From Kingdonia uniflora (taxonomy: Eukaryota > Streptophyta > Magnoliopsida > Ranunculales > Circaeasteraceae), in the NCBI GenBank assembly GCA_014058105.1, contig JACGCM010000552.1, positions 62,001 to 126,000 on the forward strand: a DNA stretch of 64,000 bases, in the 5' to 3' direction. The notes under the pieces are model-generated. The model did no database searches and was not told where the DNA came from. It saw only the letters and a list, made by a program, of their open reading frames with translations. The translations under genes were made by a program, and so were the position numbers. This document shows, piece after piece, positions 33,346 to 45,972 of this stretch (the stretch's first letter is position 1; each line of letters opens with the position of its first letter).

Positions 33346-34190
33346 CTATGTCATTAGAATAAATCTCGGCTGTTGATCACCCTACCCTACAGATGTTGAG
33401 AAAAATTTATACTTAAGTTTATAACACAGCCGTTAGATCATGAGTATTATTTAGTCTACTCTCGCAATTTTATTAATCCTAAAATACCCCCATTTCGTAT
33501 ATACCAAATCCCATCCAAAATAGGCATCTCAATCGTAATTAGGTAATGAAAGAAGGGGTATTTTTATAAGTTCAGCCCATAACTTTTCGTATACACGAAA
33601 TTAGGGGTAGTTTGGGAATTATAAATATGAAATCAGGGTCATTTATGTAAATCTTCTTCTCAACATATCGTCTCTCCCAAACGAACCAAATTCTTCTCTT
33701 CCAAACCTACCGAAACTCCCCTCTCCTCCTTTCTCTCTTCCAAATTCGAGAACATTACAATTTTGAATGGGAACTGCATTGCTGAATTCGAGAACATCTA
33801 TCAAACCCTATTGCTTTTTTTATCACAATTTTTCTTCTCAATTTCACTGCCCTAGAAATGGGAGTTTGTTTGGATTTCGCTAAAATGAATTGGGGATTTC
33901 AGGCCAGAGATTTAATTTTGATTTGATTTCATTGATTTTGCTAACACGAACACGAATAACAACGAATCATAAAGATATTAAGTTATGGGGGCGATCGGGA
34001 AAGTGACAAGGTGAGAAATGGTGAAATTGCTGAAATTTTTGTATGTTTTTCTTAGTTCATTACTTTAGCAAGGATAAAAAAAAATTGGGAATCAAATTTT
34101 TCTTCTCAACGATTACCTTTTCACGTCCTCTTCAACCAGGGAACCACTAAATTAATATGTTTTTGTTGTATATTCAATGAGAGTATATTT
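33346..34190. other. Unassigned, possible Helitron interior
   Basis: It contains pyrimidine-rich stretches like a plant 5' UTR (33,655-33,760) and short frames such as MGAIGKVTR at 33,986, followed by a possible GT donor. No product is recognisable. Confidence 0.3.
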
Positions 34191-34626
34191 CAGATCATTT
34201 AAAGAGATATGTGAATTTCGACAAGTATAATAGAAAGCCCAATCCCTTAGAGCATTTCTATCAAAGTTTGTGTTTCAGTATTCACGCCCTCAACGTACTC
34301 ATCCCCATTTTACTCCAACAGATGACGTGTTTTGATATCATTTTAACCAAGTATTTGCCATAATATAATACGCCATATGCATCAATCTTAAGAGGTTCAC
34401 ATTAAAATTTCAGATCATTTAGAGAGATATGTGAATTTCGACAAGTATAATAGAAAGCCCAATCCCTTAGAGCATTTCTATCAAAGTTTGTGTTTCAGTA
34501 TTCACGCCCTCAACGTACTCATCCCCATTTTACTCCAACAGATGACGTGTTTTGATATCATTTTAACCAAGTATTTGCCATAATATAATACGCCATATGC
34601 ATCAATCTTAAGAGGTTCACATTAAA
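34191..34626. repeat. 220-bp near-perfect tandem duplication
   Basis: CAGATCATTTA...TTCACATTAAA occurs at 34,191-34,410 and again from 34,411 to about 34,626, with essentially one internal base difference (AAAGAG versus AGAGAG). The near-identity indicates a recent event. No coding content. The unit includes AGAGCATTTCTATCAAAG, reminiscent of small DNA transposons, but I see no terminal inverted repeats. Confidence 0.92.
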
Positions 34627-35264
34627 CTGTGATCACAGTTTCCATTAAATCAAAATAGAGATCATCTTTTTCCCACATTAGTATTGCCATGAAGGGAGAG
34701 AACCATGACTGTTTGTAAGAACAAAATAAGAGAAGTTTTGCATTTTGTTATCCGTAATAATGGTGTTCCTTTCTACTGGAATTGTTCTCTCTCTGTTGAT
34801 TATAGGTACTTGTTAGCGTGACAGTTTTTGCTTTACACTAAAACATATTTCTTATAGAAAAAGAAAAAGTAGAACATGCTCATAAGTCCTATGCGCATCT
34901 TTTAATTAAGCTCATAAATCTTATGGCCTCCTTCCCCATACCACAAGATGAGTCTAGACTCCTTCAGGAACTTGCTTGACAAGGCTGATTTTAGGCTACT
35001 TGACCAACTTAGTCCTACAAGTACTATTGGAGATTGTCTTACACCTTTGAGTCTAGACTATTGTCAATAGCACCACGAACTCCAAAGCATAGATTCTAAA
35101 CTCACTCTCTTAGAACTCTCAACTTTAAAGTCGTGATGAAGTTGTTTGAAAGATCCCTCGCTGTTGTTGTTATGAAAAAGAAGATATCTAAGCTTCATAC
35201 CAAAATCTTAATGCCAAAAGAAATTCAAACCATGAAGATGTATATATATTTTTTTCCATATCAT
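34627..35264. other. Unassigned intergenic sequence
   Basis: Nothing recognisable on either strand. The stretch at 34,960-35,100 is rich in short stop-broken frames. Confidence 0.35.
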
Positions 35265-35560
35265 TTATTGGTTGCGATCAACGTATTTTCATAGGGTACT
35301 CAACAACAGTGCAATGAAAGAAGTAAAAGAACAATTCATGGTAGAAGTGAGCACTATGGGAAGAACTTATCATAAGAATTTAGTCATGCTTCTACTGGTA
35401 CACCAACATAAAGGCAGTAGTCTAGGAGTATATGGAGAATGGATCACTAGACCACATACTATTTCAGAAGACCAAAAGTATCAAGTGGGAAAAGTTGCAA
35501 TTGGAAACAGCCAAAGGCGTTGAATATTTGCATCACAGCTGCGTACAGATGACAATTCAC
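35265..35560 (+). pseudogene. Receptor-like protein kinase fragment
   Basis: The N-lobe of a plant receptor-like kinase. VAIN at 35,269 stands where a VAIK/VAVK lysine motif is expected, so the ATP-anchoring lysine is lost. EVKEQFMVEVSTMGRTYHKN (35,314-35,376) is the alphaC/beta4 region. After a frame change LQLETAKGVEYLHHSC (35,493-35,540) is the subdomain VIa helix. The HRD loop, DFG and the whole ectodomain are absent. About 290 bp remain of a gene normally over 1.8 kb. It may have been carried in by a Helitron. Confidence 0.75.
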
Positions 35561-35913
35561 TGATAAAAAACAAAGGCCTGAAAATCTTGTATACACTGCC
35601 TGGAAATTTTGGTTTGAGTTTCCAGAAGGAAATTATGATTGATATTCAGTTTTGAAAAATGTCTCTGCCTGAAAACTTGACTTCGCTTTACTGATAGGCA
35701 AGTCAACTTCAAGTGCGGCCCCTGAAATATTTGAGCCTTAATTTGATCTTTACCTCATATACCTCAAAATTCTTTGCATGGTCCTGTTTATCTTTCAAAC
35801 CTCATCCCTGAACTGGGTGAGATGTCTTTAGACTCCACGATAACCCTTTTGCTGTTTTTTTTTTTTTTTTAATGTGGACCTGTTTTGAGGCTAATTGGGG
35901 TTGTTGATATCAG
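35561..35913. other. Spacer between kinase and L18 fragments
   Basis: AT-rich, no ORF of note, with a run of 18 T at 35,853-35,870 just upstream of the L18 exon. Such pyrimidine tracts are usual before plant 3' splice sites, so the right part may be the captured intron of the L18 gene. Confidence 0.35.
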
Positions 35914-36096
35914 GAGAGTAAGATTGCTGTGATTGTTGGAGCAATTACTGATGATGCTAGGGTTTATGAGGTACCCGTGATGAAAGTTACTGCTTTGAGG
36001 TTTACCGAGACTGCGAGAGCTAGGATTGAGAAGGTGGGTGGGGAATGCTTTACGTTTGATCAGCTTGCACTAAGGGCACCGCTTGGACAAAACATG
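35914..36096 (+). pseudogene. RPL18: Single exon of 60S ribosomal protein L18 (eL18)
   Basis: A 183-bp exon-like block between a 3' splice site (GATATCAG, 35,906-35,913) and a donor (ATG|GTACG, 36,097). It encodes [39 protein letters not shown] and [14 protein letters not shown], the central part of eL18, a large-subunit ribosomal protein. The frame is open through the exon and well preserved. The preceding exons and the C-terminal basic exon are not found within several kb, so this is a captured or orphan exon, not a gene. It lies 1.8 kb upstream of PABP on the same strand and could be spliced into a chimeric transcript. Confidence 0.88.
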
Positions 36097-37920
36097 GTAC
36101 GTTTACTTGTAGTGATTTGTATTATTTGGTGATATTAATTATGTTTAATGTGTTTATTTGTTTGGATGTACTTATGCCACCAATGGTGGAAAACAAGTGA
36201 TCCCCTTTATTAGAAAGGTAGGTAGAGAGAATGAGATGTTGGGAGTTTATGAAATTGTAGATTGAAATGCAGGTTTCTATACTTGCAGGGTTGTTTTAGG
36301 GTCTGTAGGTTCTAAACATTTGGATTTTATTTTAGTTGCGAATTGTTCCGCTAGATTTCTTTGTCAATGCAGAGACGGTGAAGATGTAGAAAAAGGTTAA
36401 GGATGAGTGATACCATTAGGTTAATCAAATGAATACTTATTGATATAAAATCAGAGATAAGAAAATCCATAGTGACTGAATGTAACAAGGAAAAATGCGG
36501 CCAAATGCCACCCCATAAACGGTTCAAAAACTTGAGGGAGGCCACTTCGAAATGAATAACTCCAATTGCCTCTCATCTAGCCACAAAATCTCAAAGAGGG
36601 TAATCCTAAAATGCTCATGGATCTTACTCCAAATTAATAGGAGTGACCTCTTATTGTCCTTTGTACTCTTGTTTTCTTTCATTTACCCCACATAATTGTA
36701 AGAGGGGTAATCTTTTAGAGAGTCCTTCCTTTGAGGAACCTTCATCAACAATACTATATCATTCTGCTTGCTGGATTGATCATATTTATGTTCGAAGTGG
36801 AGCACTGTTAATCTATTAAAGTTACATCTCAAGAATAACTGAGTAATCGTGAATAAAAAAATATTAGTATAAACTAGCTAAAACCATTGTTATAGGTACA
36901 CTTTCATTACTACTATTAAGGTTATCGTCATGCTCATAACCTGTAAGCTATGATTGTAACTAATATTTTCTTAATATATATTATTGCCTTTGGGTTTTGT
37001 GCATTAGTTCTTTCAGTTGGATTGTAGCCCAGTTTTGATTTTGATTTTGATGTATTTTGCTGTAAGACAACCTCTAGGAGATCCCGATCATTCTGGAGCT
37101 TAAGGGGTTCTAATGAGTTTCACGTCGGTTTTTAGACTCCCAGGTTTACCTAGATGATTTAGACAAGTTCCGGGCCTAGATTTCAGGCGTATCACTCTTT
37201 TAATCCAGAGTTTTGAGCTCGGAGTCGGAGATGAGGTTATGTTGGAGATTTATACCATGTTTCCCTTTCAATTTCGTATCATCAAGACACAATACCTAAT
37301 CGTTAAGATATAATACAAATTCTAATGGTTCATACCTACATTTTAGGTTACCACGACCAACAAAGTTATCATATCAATGTAACTTTATCTTCTTTTTTTT
37401 GGTATATTTGATTTATACTGCAATTTGAGTTGAATGAAAATGATCACGTACTTGACCAAACACTAATCAAACCATATCCTCCACAAGTCCCATTGTGTTT
37501 TAGATATCCAAACATTATTCAAACCATAGCCTTCTTCGTCTCTCCTCTTTGCGAGCGGGTTTTTCTTTTGTTCTTGGGCCTGTTTTGCTTTTTTTTAGTG
37601 TCAAGGACTCTTGTAAACATTGTGCTGCTAGTGATTTCCGAATACTTTTCCATTCGAGAAATAAAGACGTTGATATGGGACTATGGTATGGTTGGCAAAG
37701 AAGTTAACATGGTGCCACTAACACGTGCGCGCGTCTCATATTAAAACCTACAAAACCAATGCCACCAAACAAGGTAACGTTCGTCTCTCTTCTTCTCTGA
37801 GCAAAAAAACCCAAAAATAGAAAAAAGAGGGATTGGAAGAGAGATTAAACACAAACCCTAATTTCTCCTCCAATTATCCCCAAAACCTAACCCTAATTAC
37901 CTCATTTGTTTAACCTAACA
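36097..37920. other. Intergenic region and PABP promoter
   Basis: No gene recognised. The last 200 bp carry features of a plant 5' leader: pyrimidine-rich stretches (37,778-37,800) and repeated AAACCCTAA/CCCTAATT (37,853-37,897), resembling the telo-box often seen upstream of translation-machinery genes. An ACACGTGCGCGCG motif (G-box-like core CACGTG) is at 37,720-37,732. I cannot place the transcription start. Confidence 0.45.
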
Positions 37921-38892
37921 ATGGCGTCTGTTACTGCTTCTGCTGCTGTTGTCGTTCCTCCAACCATACCATCACCACAGCTACAAGGACTGAATCAAGG
38001 AGTTTTCAGTAACTCTTCTCTCTACGTTGGAGATCTCGACCCTTCTGTCACTGAAACTCAGCTTTATGATTTGTTTAGTCAAGTTGCTTCTGTGGTGTCG
38101 ATTAGGGTTTGTAGGGATCTGATTAAGAAGTTTTCTCTGGGTTATGGTTATGTTAATTACAACAATGCTCAGGATGGTGAGACAATTTCTTATACACCCT
38201 TTTGTTTTTTTTTTTGGTGATTTTAAGTATTTGCTGTCTTAGGGTTTTGTTTTGATTTGATGATATATGCATGTTTTGCTTATCTATGAAGTATGTTGGT
38301 ATTAGTTTAATTAGTGATGATAGATAGTTGTATATGTTTTACTTGTATTGTAGATACAACTTACAATAGAAATAAAGGTTAGAGTAACAGGAGCAGCATC
38401 GCTAGGGTGAATATGAAAAATTAAAGCAAGTTAAGGAGTTTGGAGTGTATGGGTGCTCTATATGTGAAGAGTGGAGGCTTTTTGTTATTTTATCTTTGAT
38501 GGGTTGATTGGGTATGTCTACAACTAATGGATGGGTCGAGGGGCGTGTCTGTCCATGATTAGAAGATAACCCCTTAACAATAACCACTTTGTCAACTTTG
38601 GTCTGGGGAAACGTTGAAATGTTGGTTCATTAGCAATATAGAGTTTTGGTAGCTACCCTCTATTGCAGGTTATATAGCTATGGTTGGAAACACTGCTAAG
38701 CTTGCAGGATTTATTTATGGCAGTTATTGCTAAAGTTGTATATGTATTCACGGCTAAAGTAGAGAAAATACTTGTAGTTTAGCTGAAATGCTAAAGTTGG
38801 CCTTAGAACTAAGAGGTATTGTATTCATAATTGAGATTGTTTGAATCGTAGAGCAAAGTTATCGCTGTTGAAGTTGGGCGTAGAGATTCTAC

Positions 38893-38931
<39 letters not shown>

Positions 38932-41900
38932 CAGATTATTAACTGCATGCACAGAAAGCGAGTTGCTTCTGTATATGCGAAGAGTGGAGGCTTTTAATTA
39001 TTTCATCTTTGTGTATATGCGAAGAGCGGAGGCTTTTAATTATTTCATCTTTGATGGGTTGAATGGGTGTGTCGATAACTAAGGCACATGCCAAGGGGTG
39101 TGTCTGTCCACAACAAGAAGATAACCTCTTAGCATTAACTACTTTGCCAATTTTGATATGAGGAAAAGTTGAAATGTTGTTTAATTAGTAACATAGAATT
39201 TCAGTTGGGAAATTTTTTGCTACCCCTTTTTTTGATGATGTTAGTAGTTATTTGTGTTGGATATTTGTTGATTTTAGGGTTTTGTTTGATTTGTGTTGGG
39301 TATTTGTTGATTTTAGGGTTTTGTTTGATTTTCTGATATATGCATGTTTTGCTTATCTGTGATGTATGTTGGTATTAGTTTAATTAGTGATAAATACTTG
39401 TAGATGTTTTGCTTGTAATGTAAATGCACCTTACAATTGAAATAATGTTGGAGGAATAGGAGCAGCATAGCTAGGGTAGAAAGCGAAAAACTAAAGCAAG
39501 TTAAAAAGGAGTTTTGAATGTTTGGGTGCTCTATATGCAAAGAGCAGAGGCTTTTTGCTATTTTATCTTTAATGGGTTGAATGGGTATCTCTGCAACCAA
39601 GGCACAGGCAGAGGGGCGTGCTCATGACAAAGAAGATAAACATTGACCACTTTGTCAGACTTTGATCTGGGGAAAAGTTGAAATGTGGTTTCATTATTAA
39701 TTTACTATCATAGAGTTTCGGCAGCTACACCCTATTGTGGGTTATATTGCAATGGATTGGAAGCACTACTAAGCTTGCAGGATTGTTTTCATTGCAGTTC
39801 ACTGGTAAAGTTGTATGTGTTCACGGCTAGAAGTAGAGAAAATACTTGTAGTTTAGCTCAAATGCTAAAGTTGGTTTTAGAATTAAGAGGCGCTGTAGTC
39901 GTACTTGAGATTGTTTGAGTCGTAGAGTGAGATTATCGCTGTTGAAGTTGGGTGTAGAGATCCTCCTTACAGAGAGAGGGAGAGAGAGAGAGAGAGGAGA
40001 AAAAACTTACTAGATTTTTAGATTTATCGGCTGAATTTACCTGTATGCACGGAAAGTGAACTGCTTCCGTCTCCCCTGTACAGTACCCCTCCTCCACCCC
40101 AGCACACACACACGCTCAAATCATTATCATTCTCTTCGTTCGTGGGAGAATTGAGCACCTGGTATAGCGGAGCAAAGTAAACAAATAGCATAAAATTTAA
40201 ATCCCCAATGTGCAGGCAATTAATAAATTTTGTGGTTTCTTGAATGGATCTTCAAATGGGAGAATTATTTGCATGGAACAAAGTCTATAGTCTTGAAAAC
40301 CCATAATATACATGTTTGGGTCTTAATGCTGTACTTTTGTAACTGTTTCATGTCTATTGCTTCACTTCTGGTTAATGAAGCATGATACATAAGCATGTAA
40401 CACAATGCATGATACATATTAATTTTATTTAAGAATTCAAATTGCATTCCTTTTTCTGTAAACTAGCAAAATATAGGACTCCAAAATATTTGAATAGAAC
40501 CATAAATTCTTTAAGAGTCTTTAGCTGAACTTTCTTTATCTCTCAACTACAAGCTTAATCTAATCGTTTGAATTTCATCTTGCAGCTATGAACGCCCTGG
40601 AGCATTTGAATTTTACTCCTATGAATGGGAGACCTATCAGAATTATGTTCTCACATAGAGATCCTAGTATTAGGAAGAGTGGATATGCTAATGTATTTAT
40701 TAAGAATTTGGACACATCAATAGATAACAAGGCTTTGCTGGAAACTTTTACTGCCTTTGGTACTGTCCTTTCTTGCAAAGTGGCTACTGATAGCACTGGT
40801 CAATCAAGGGGGTATGGGTTTGTACAGTTTGAAAAGGAGAATGATGCTCAAAATGCCATTAGAAGGCTTAACGGGATGTTGATAAATGATAAGAAAGTTT
40901 ATGTTGGGCTTTTTGTTCGTAGACAAGAACGTGATCGTGCAAATGGCTCCCCAATATTCACTAATGTATACATAAAAAATATATCTGAAACAACTACTGA
41001 TGAGGACCTTAAGAAAGTTTTTGGCAATTATGGTCCCGTCACTAGTGCAGTCGTTATGAAGGATTCAAATGGAGACTCCAGGGGTTTCGGGTTTGTTAAT
41101 TTTAAGAACCCAGATGATGCTGCTTCTGCTGTTGAGAAACTCAATGGAACGAGTGTTAATGATGACAAGGTTTGGTTTGTTGGGAGGGCTCAGAGAAAAT
41201 CAGAGAGAGAGGCTGAGTTGAAGGCCAAATATCAACAAGAAAGAAATGGCAGATTCGAAAAATTTCAAGGGGCTAATTTGTATTTGAAAAATCTTGACGA
41301 TGAGGTTATTGATGAAAAACTGAAGGATATGTTTTCTGAATACGGTACCATAATGTCCTGTAAGGTTGTGCTTGATGCTCAGGGACAGAGTAAGGGTTCT
41401 GGTTTTGTTGCATTTTCTTCCCCCGAAGAAGCTAATAAAGCTGTAAGCTGCTACTGCTTCTTATTACTCCTTTCTCCTTGAAACCATCTCCTATGTTTTC
41501 TTTTATGTACACATGTTTGAATTATTGAAGACCGTCGAATTTGTTTTTTCCTTAGGTAAATGAAATGAATGGAAAGATGATTGGGCGGAAACCTTTGTAT
41601 GTTGCAGTGGCCCAACGCAAAGAAGAAAGGAAGGCAAGGCTGCAGGTAAATCAAACTAAATTAAAGAAATTTAGTTTGACCATCTAGTTGTTAGTAATAG
41701 ATCATATGCCTGTATATAGCTTTCTGATGAATTTGATTTATATTATAAGAGAGTAGATGCAGGTAAAACAAACTAAATTAAAGAAATTTTGTTTTATTTG
41801 GTATTTAATATGGTGGGCTTGATTTACTTTGTCGTTGGATAATAACGAATTTTTGGATAAAAGTAAGTTTTCCGGTGCTTTTATATGCTAAAAACTGTGA

Positions 41901-44317
41901 TTTCTTATGAAGGCGCACTTTGCTCAAATTCGAACACCTAGCGGAATGACGCCTCTGCAATCTCCATTGCCTGGTTTCCACCATGGGCCTAGGCTTGCTC
42001 AGCAGCAACTGTATTATGGTCAGGGTGGTGCTCCCATGCTTCCACCTCAGCCTGCGGGATATGGCTTTCAACAACAACTCTTGCCTGGGATTCGACCTGG
42101 TGTTGCACCAAATTTTATGATGTCATACCCCGTCCAGAGGCAAGGGCAACCTGGACAGCGGATGGGGGTACGTAGAGGTGCAACTCCACAACTTATGCAG
42201 CAGCAGGTACCTTACCTCTTTCTACCTCTTATTTTTTTTCTTCCTTTTTGTACTCTCACTTCTATTGTAACTTGATTTGTTGGAATAATTTCTCTGGAAA
42301 TCTGTAAATGGATAAGAATGTGGTATGCCCACTTATTAAGTAGAAAGGGAATTGGGCTAAATAATCATTGTATAATTGGACAGGATAAAAATCAAGGTTG
42401 GTAGAACTGATGTAAAATATATCTACTTTCCTTATCTGTTAAACTATGACATGGTAAAACCTCACTAGATTTGTCGCCCATAAGTGATTAACCTCTCTAT
42501 ATTAATAACAAATAGTTGGTCCCAACTTCGTACCAAAGGATTAGTTAATAACCTCTTCAAGTTTTTATTTAATATTTTATTTTGATAACTCAATATAAAA
42601 ATGGTCCTAATGATATTTTATGTTACTAAAAGAGGCATTTTGTAGAGAAATCCTCTTTATATTAAAATTGATATACTTTCCTCTAATATTTTAGGAGGGG
42701 AATTTATATGATCTCCTATCTCTTGTGCATGTCTCTTTCTTTTCCTAGAGAAATTCTCTGAACTGCATAACTAATTTGGGGGAAATCTAGATAAAAATTA
42801 TTAATAACGTCTTTATATTAATACCACGGGGGCTGTCCCGCATTATTAAGATATAGAGGCTTTACTGTACTATTAAACACGCAGCAATTAGAGCCTGTTA
42901 TGTAGTTCGACACATTGGATGCATGCGAATATGATTAAATGTTGCACCCATTAGTTTACTTAGTGATTACATTTTGCGCTTGTACTATTAAATTCTTACC
43001 CATAGACAGTGCTCTCTCTCTCTCTCTCTCTCATGTATGTATTTGTTTACATGATTTTTGTTTCCGCCAGTTGATGCAACGCAATGCTCATCAAGGTCTT
43101 AGATACTTGCCTAATGCGAGGAATGGAGTGGACCCGTCTTTGGTACCTCAGGGACTTATAAGTCCAGTGATGCCAGCTCCCGTTGATGTTTCCGTGATTC
43201 CATCTCCAGTTGATTCGCAGCGAAATGGACCAATGCCAATCACAACACTGTCCTCTGCCTTAGCTTCTGCTACTCCAGAGCAGCAACGCCAGGTATATCT
43301 CTATGAACTTGCTAAGTTGTAAAAATTCTGATGTCGTGATATCTACGGCAAGATCAGGGTTAAGATGTCATTTATATGCATCTGCTGTGTAAATATCACA
43401 GATATTAGTTGTCATTAAATCTTGATATATGGTTTGTGTTGATTATTCACATTTTTCGTTTTTCATAGAGAATGCATAAATAAGTTATTTGTATACATCA
43501 TCAATGTTTGTTTATGCATCTTAAAGAGTAACCAAGTTGTTTTCGTTAGTTTTCCTGTTCCTCCTTAATAAGTATGTGCAAACGTATGTTTTCAGAACCG
43601 TGGTATAACTGAGACTATCTTGATCCAGAAAATTAGGAATAGTTGTAAGTTGATATGTATTGATCAATACAAACAAATAACAGATTCTTTATTGTCCTGG
43701 TATAATTACACTACTGGTATAATTACACTACTGATGACTACTATTGAGTTATAGTTGGATAAGTGCTTTAGAACCCTCTCTCCTACTGGTAATAACTACC
43801 AACTAACAAGTCTGCTACTATTGTGTCCATATTATATTATTTATCCGTCTTATAGTAATTACAAGTAAATATATTACATAATTTTGTGGGTAATTTGTTA
43901 GAACATGATACATAAGGTTACCCAAGAGGTCTTGCTATTACATAAGATTCACAAATTAGATTTAGTTTACTAATGTGTAAAACTGTATTAATCATGCTTT
44001 ATTGTGTTAAACCAAGGAACAAGTCTGCCACTATTGTATGTCACTATTAGGTTATTTATGTCTTATAGTAACTATATCATGCAATATTGTAGATGTTGGG
44101 AGAGCAGCTGTTTCCGTTGGTTGAACGTCTCGAGCCAGAAGTTGCTAGTAAGGTGACTGGGATGCTGTTGGAGATGGACCAAACAGAGGTTCTCCATCTT
44201 CTCGAGTCCCCTGATGCTCTGAAGAAGAAAGTAGGCGAGGCAATGGATGTGCTACAGCTAGCTACGACAGGATCAGACGCTGCAGAACAAGTTGGTTCCT
44301 TATCTCAGAACGAGTGA
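37921..44317 (+). CDS. PABP: Poly(A)-binding protein, six exons
   Basis: A cytoplasmic poly(A)-binding protein that coats mRNA tails and promotes translation through eIF4G. Exons: 37,921-38,176; 40,586-41,442; 41,556-41,645; 41,913-42,206; 43,071-43,292; 44,093-44,317. All introns are GT-AG and the joined frame is open for 647 codons, a normal plant length. RRM1 ([17 protein letters not shown]) is split by intron 1. RRM2 ([15 protein letters not shown]), RRM3 ([15 protein letters not shown]) and RRM4 ([15 protein letters not shown]) lie in exon 2. Exons 4-5 encode the Pro/Gln/Met-rich linker. Exon 6 encodes the MLLE peptide-binding domain ([10 protein letters not shown]). The ATG follows CCTAACA; an in-frame TTG upstream is not needed. 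It looks intact and is likely functional, resembling the PAB2/4/8 class. Confidence 0.95.
38222..40015. repeat. Two-copy duplication inside PABP intron 1
   Basis: A segment of about 700 bp occurs twice with an offset of 1,073-1,074 bp. Anchors are GATATATGCATGTTTTGCTT (38,262 and 39,335) and CGCTGTTGAAGTTGGG (38,863 and 39,937). Both copies end in a GA microsatellite (38,899-38,926 and 39,971-39,996). Between them are smaller direct repeats, including a 44-bp pair with GCGAAGAG-GGAGGCTTTTAA near 38,975 and 39,019. The copies are clearly diverged. This explains most of the 2.4-kb intron length. Confidence 0.88.
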
Positions 44318-45195
44318 ACACATCGTGCAATTTTTGACTATCGGTGAGAGAAGCCCAATTTTTTCACATAGGGCTTGTGAGCTATGAAAGTTTCTGGTTC
44401 TCTTCTAATTTAGTTCTTAAACATCTAGTTTTACTGGGGAGGGAATATATGCTCAGCATGGGTTATCACATTATCTTGAGATGTTAAAGGAAACTTATTA
44501 CATTCGTGAAGTTTTATATTTAGTATTCTATCTAAGATGTTTTGGCGACATATCTGAGTGTAATGTAGGATTTAATTCTTCTGCTTATACCATTGAGTCC
44601 CATGCAATTACACTATCAGGGGGACATGTTTGGACCAATAACATCTCTTATGTCAAAGTTGTGATATGGTTACTAGCAGTGTCCCGTTGGTACTACGGAG
44701 ATGCTTAATTCCTGTGAACCGTCATTTGGAAATATTTCAATGTGTGTAGTCTGGAAATGATTAACCCCTGGCATTGTCTGGATTCCCCTTTTCTGATATC
44801 TTACCGACTTCTAGCTGATCTAAATGTATTATAGAAATAGAAATGATAAAGTTTACAGAGCCTCGATCTTGAATGCACGAGTTGCCATATTCTGCAGACT
44901 GAGAAAAGTAATATATTACCAAAACTCAGGTATCTGTAAAATGCTGCTGTGCGTAGCTTTTGTGTATGTGATACTTACTACTTAGGGCACTTCGTGAATT
45001 TTGACAGGCATATTCTTATGAAGGTATCCGATTCCATATGAAGCCTCGACCGTAACAACAAAAGAGCATTCTTATATTTCATAAAAGTGATTACACAATA
45101 CAATATTACAAATGAAAAATATGAAACAGTGAGTCGGAAAAAACCAAATAGTCCTCGTCTCTCCTTCATTTGGAATTCAGAAGTTCATTTTGTTA
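44318..45195. other. PABP 3' UTR and convergent intergenic gap
   Basis: It separates the PABP stop from the convergent end of the resistance-gene relic. No canonical AATAAA is obvious soon after the stop. The small frames here carry no known motif. Confidence 0.4.
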
Positions 45196-45972
45196 TTACA
45201 TATATGCTCCCAATCTGGTGACATTTCCTTGACCCAGACAAATTGAATGTGTTTGATCCTCTCCTCCTTCTCGCCGCAACCTTTTTGTAAATACTTCTGG
45301 CATATATTGAATTTGCAAAGTCCACTGAGACTTGAGGTGTTGAAAGCCATAAGGAAACTTCTTCAGTTTTGGGCAGTTCTGAATTCCAAGATCCTTCAAG
45401 CATGCATGACTTTGTTCCCCTCGTCTATCTCACCCAGCTCTACCAACTCAGGCAAACCACTTATAATCAAGGACTTCAGTTTAGAGAACTTGACGAAGAC
45501 TTCCGTGCTAATGCCACTCCTGTCGCTCCATCCCATCTGCCTTCCTATCTATGAACTCTAAAATATGCACAACAGTTTTAAATTAGGCAGACGTCCCAAA
45601 GTGGTGGTAAACGATTCCTGCATTAATCGGCAACCTTTTAATACAAGTGTGTGGAGACATTTCAGAGGAGCTAAACCATCTTGGAAGTCTACCTTCCCTC
45701 AAAGGTATATTCAGATTCAGTAACTCAAGATGGGGTGGTGGAAACATGCTTTCAAAGTCCAATACTTCGTTTACACGATCAACATATTTTGTTATTATCA
45801 GAAGGCGAAGGTTTTCCGTGTTTCTTAAGGTAGCACAAAGATCTAGGCAATCATTTTCATATAATCCGCAAATAAGCAACTTACGAGTTCCGTAGAGAGA
45901 TGAAGTTGTCTTACTAAGTTTACTGTTGAGCCACACTGCAGAAGCCGAACTCTGATTCAATCCGATTAACTA
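45196..45972 (-). pseudogene. CNL relic: C-terminal LRR segment
   Basis: Minus strand. LRNTENLRLLIITKYVDRV (about 45,840-45,780), then PPPHLELLNLNIPLREGRLP and WFSS, and a final part LGIQNCPKLKKFPYGFQHLK and MPEVFTKRLRREGG leading to the stop at 45,196. These are typical last repeats and tail of RPM1-like receptors. A frameshift near 45,900 and a stop near 45,583 separate the blocks. The segment lies 880 bp from PABP, convergent with it. Confidence 0.82.

Noticed and set aside
37906..37920. Upstream in-frame start extending PABP by five residues
   Set aside because: The codon is TTG, not ATG, and the known PABP N-terminus fits the ATG at 37,921.
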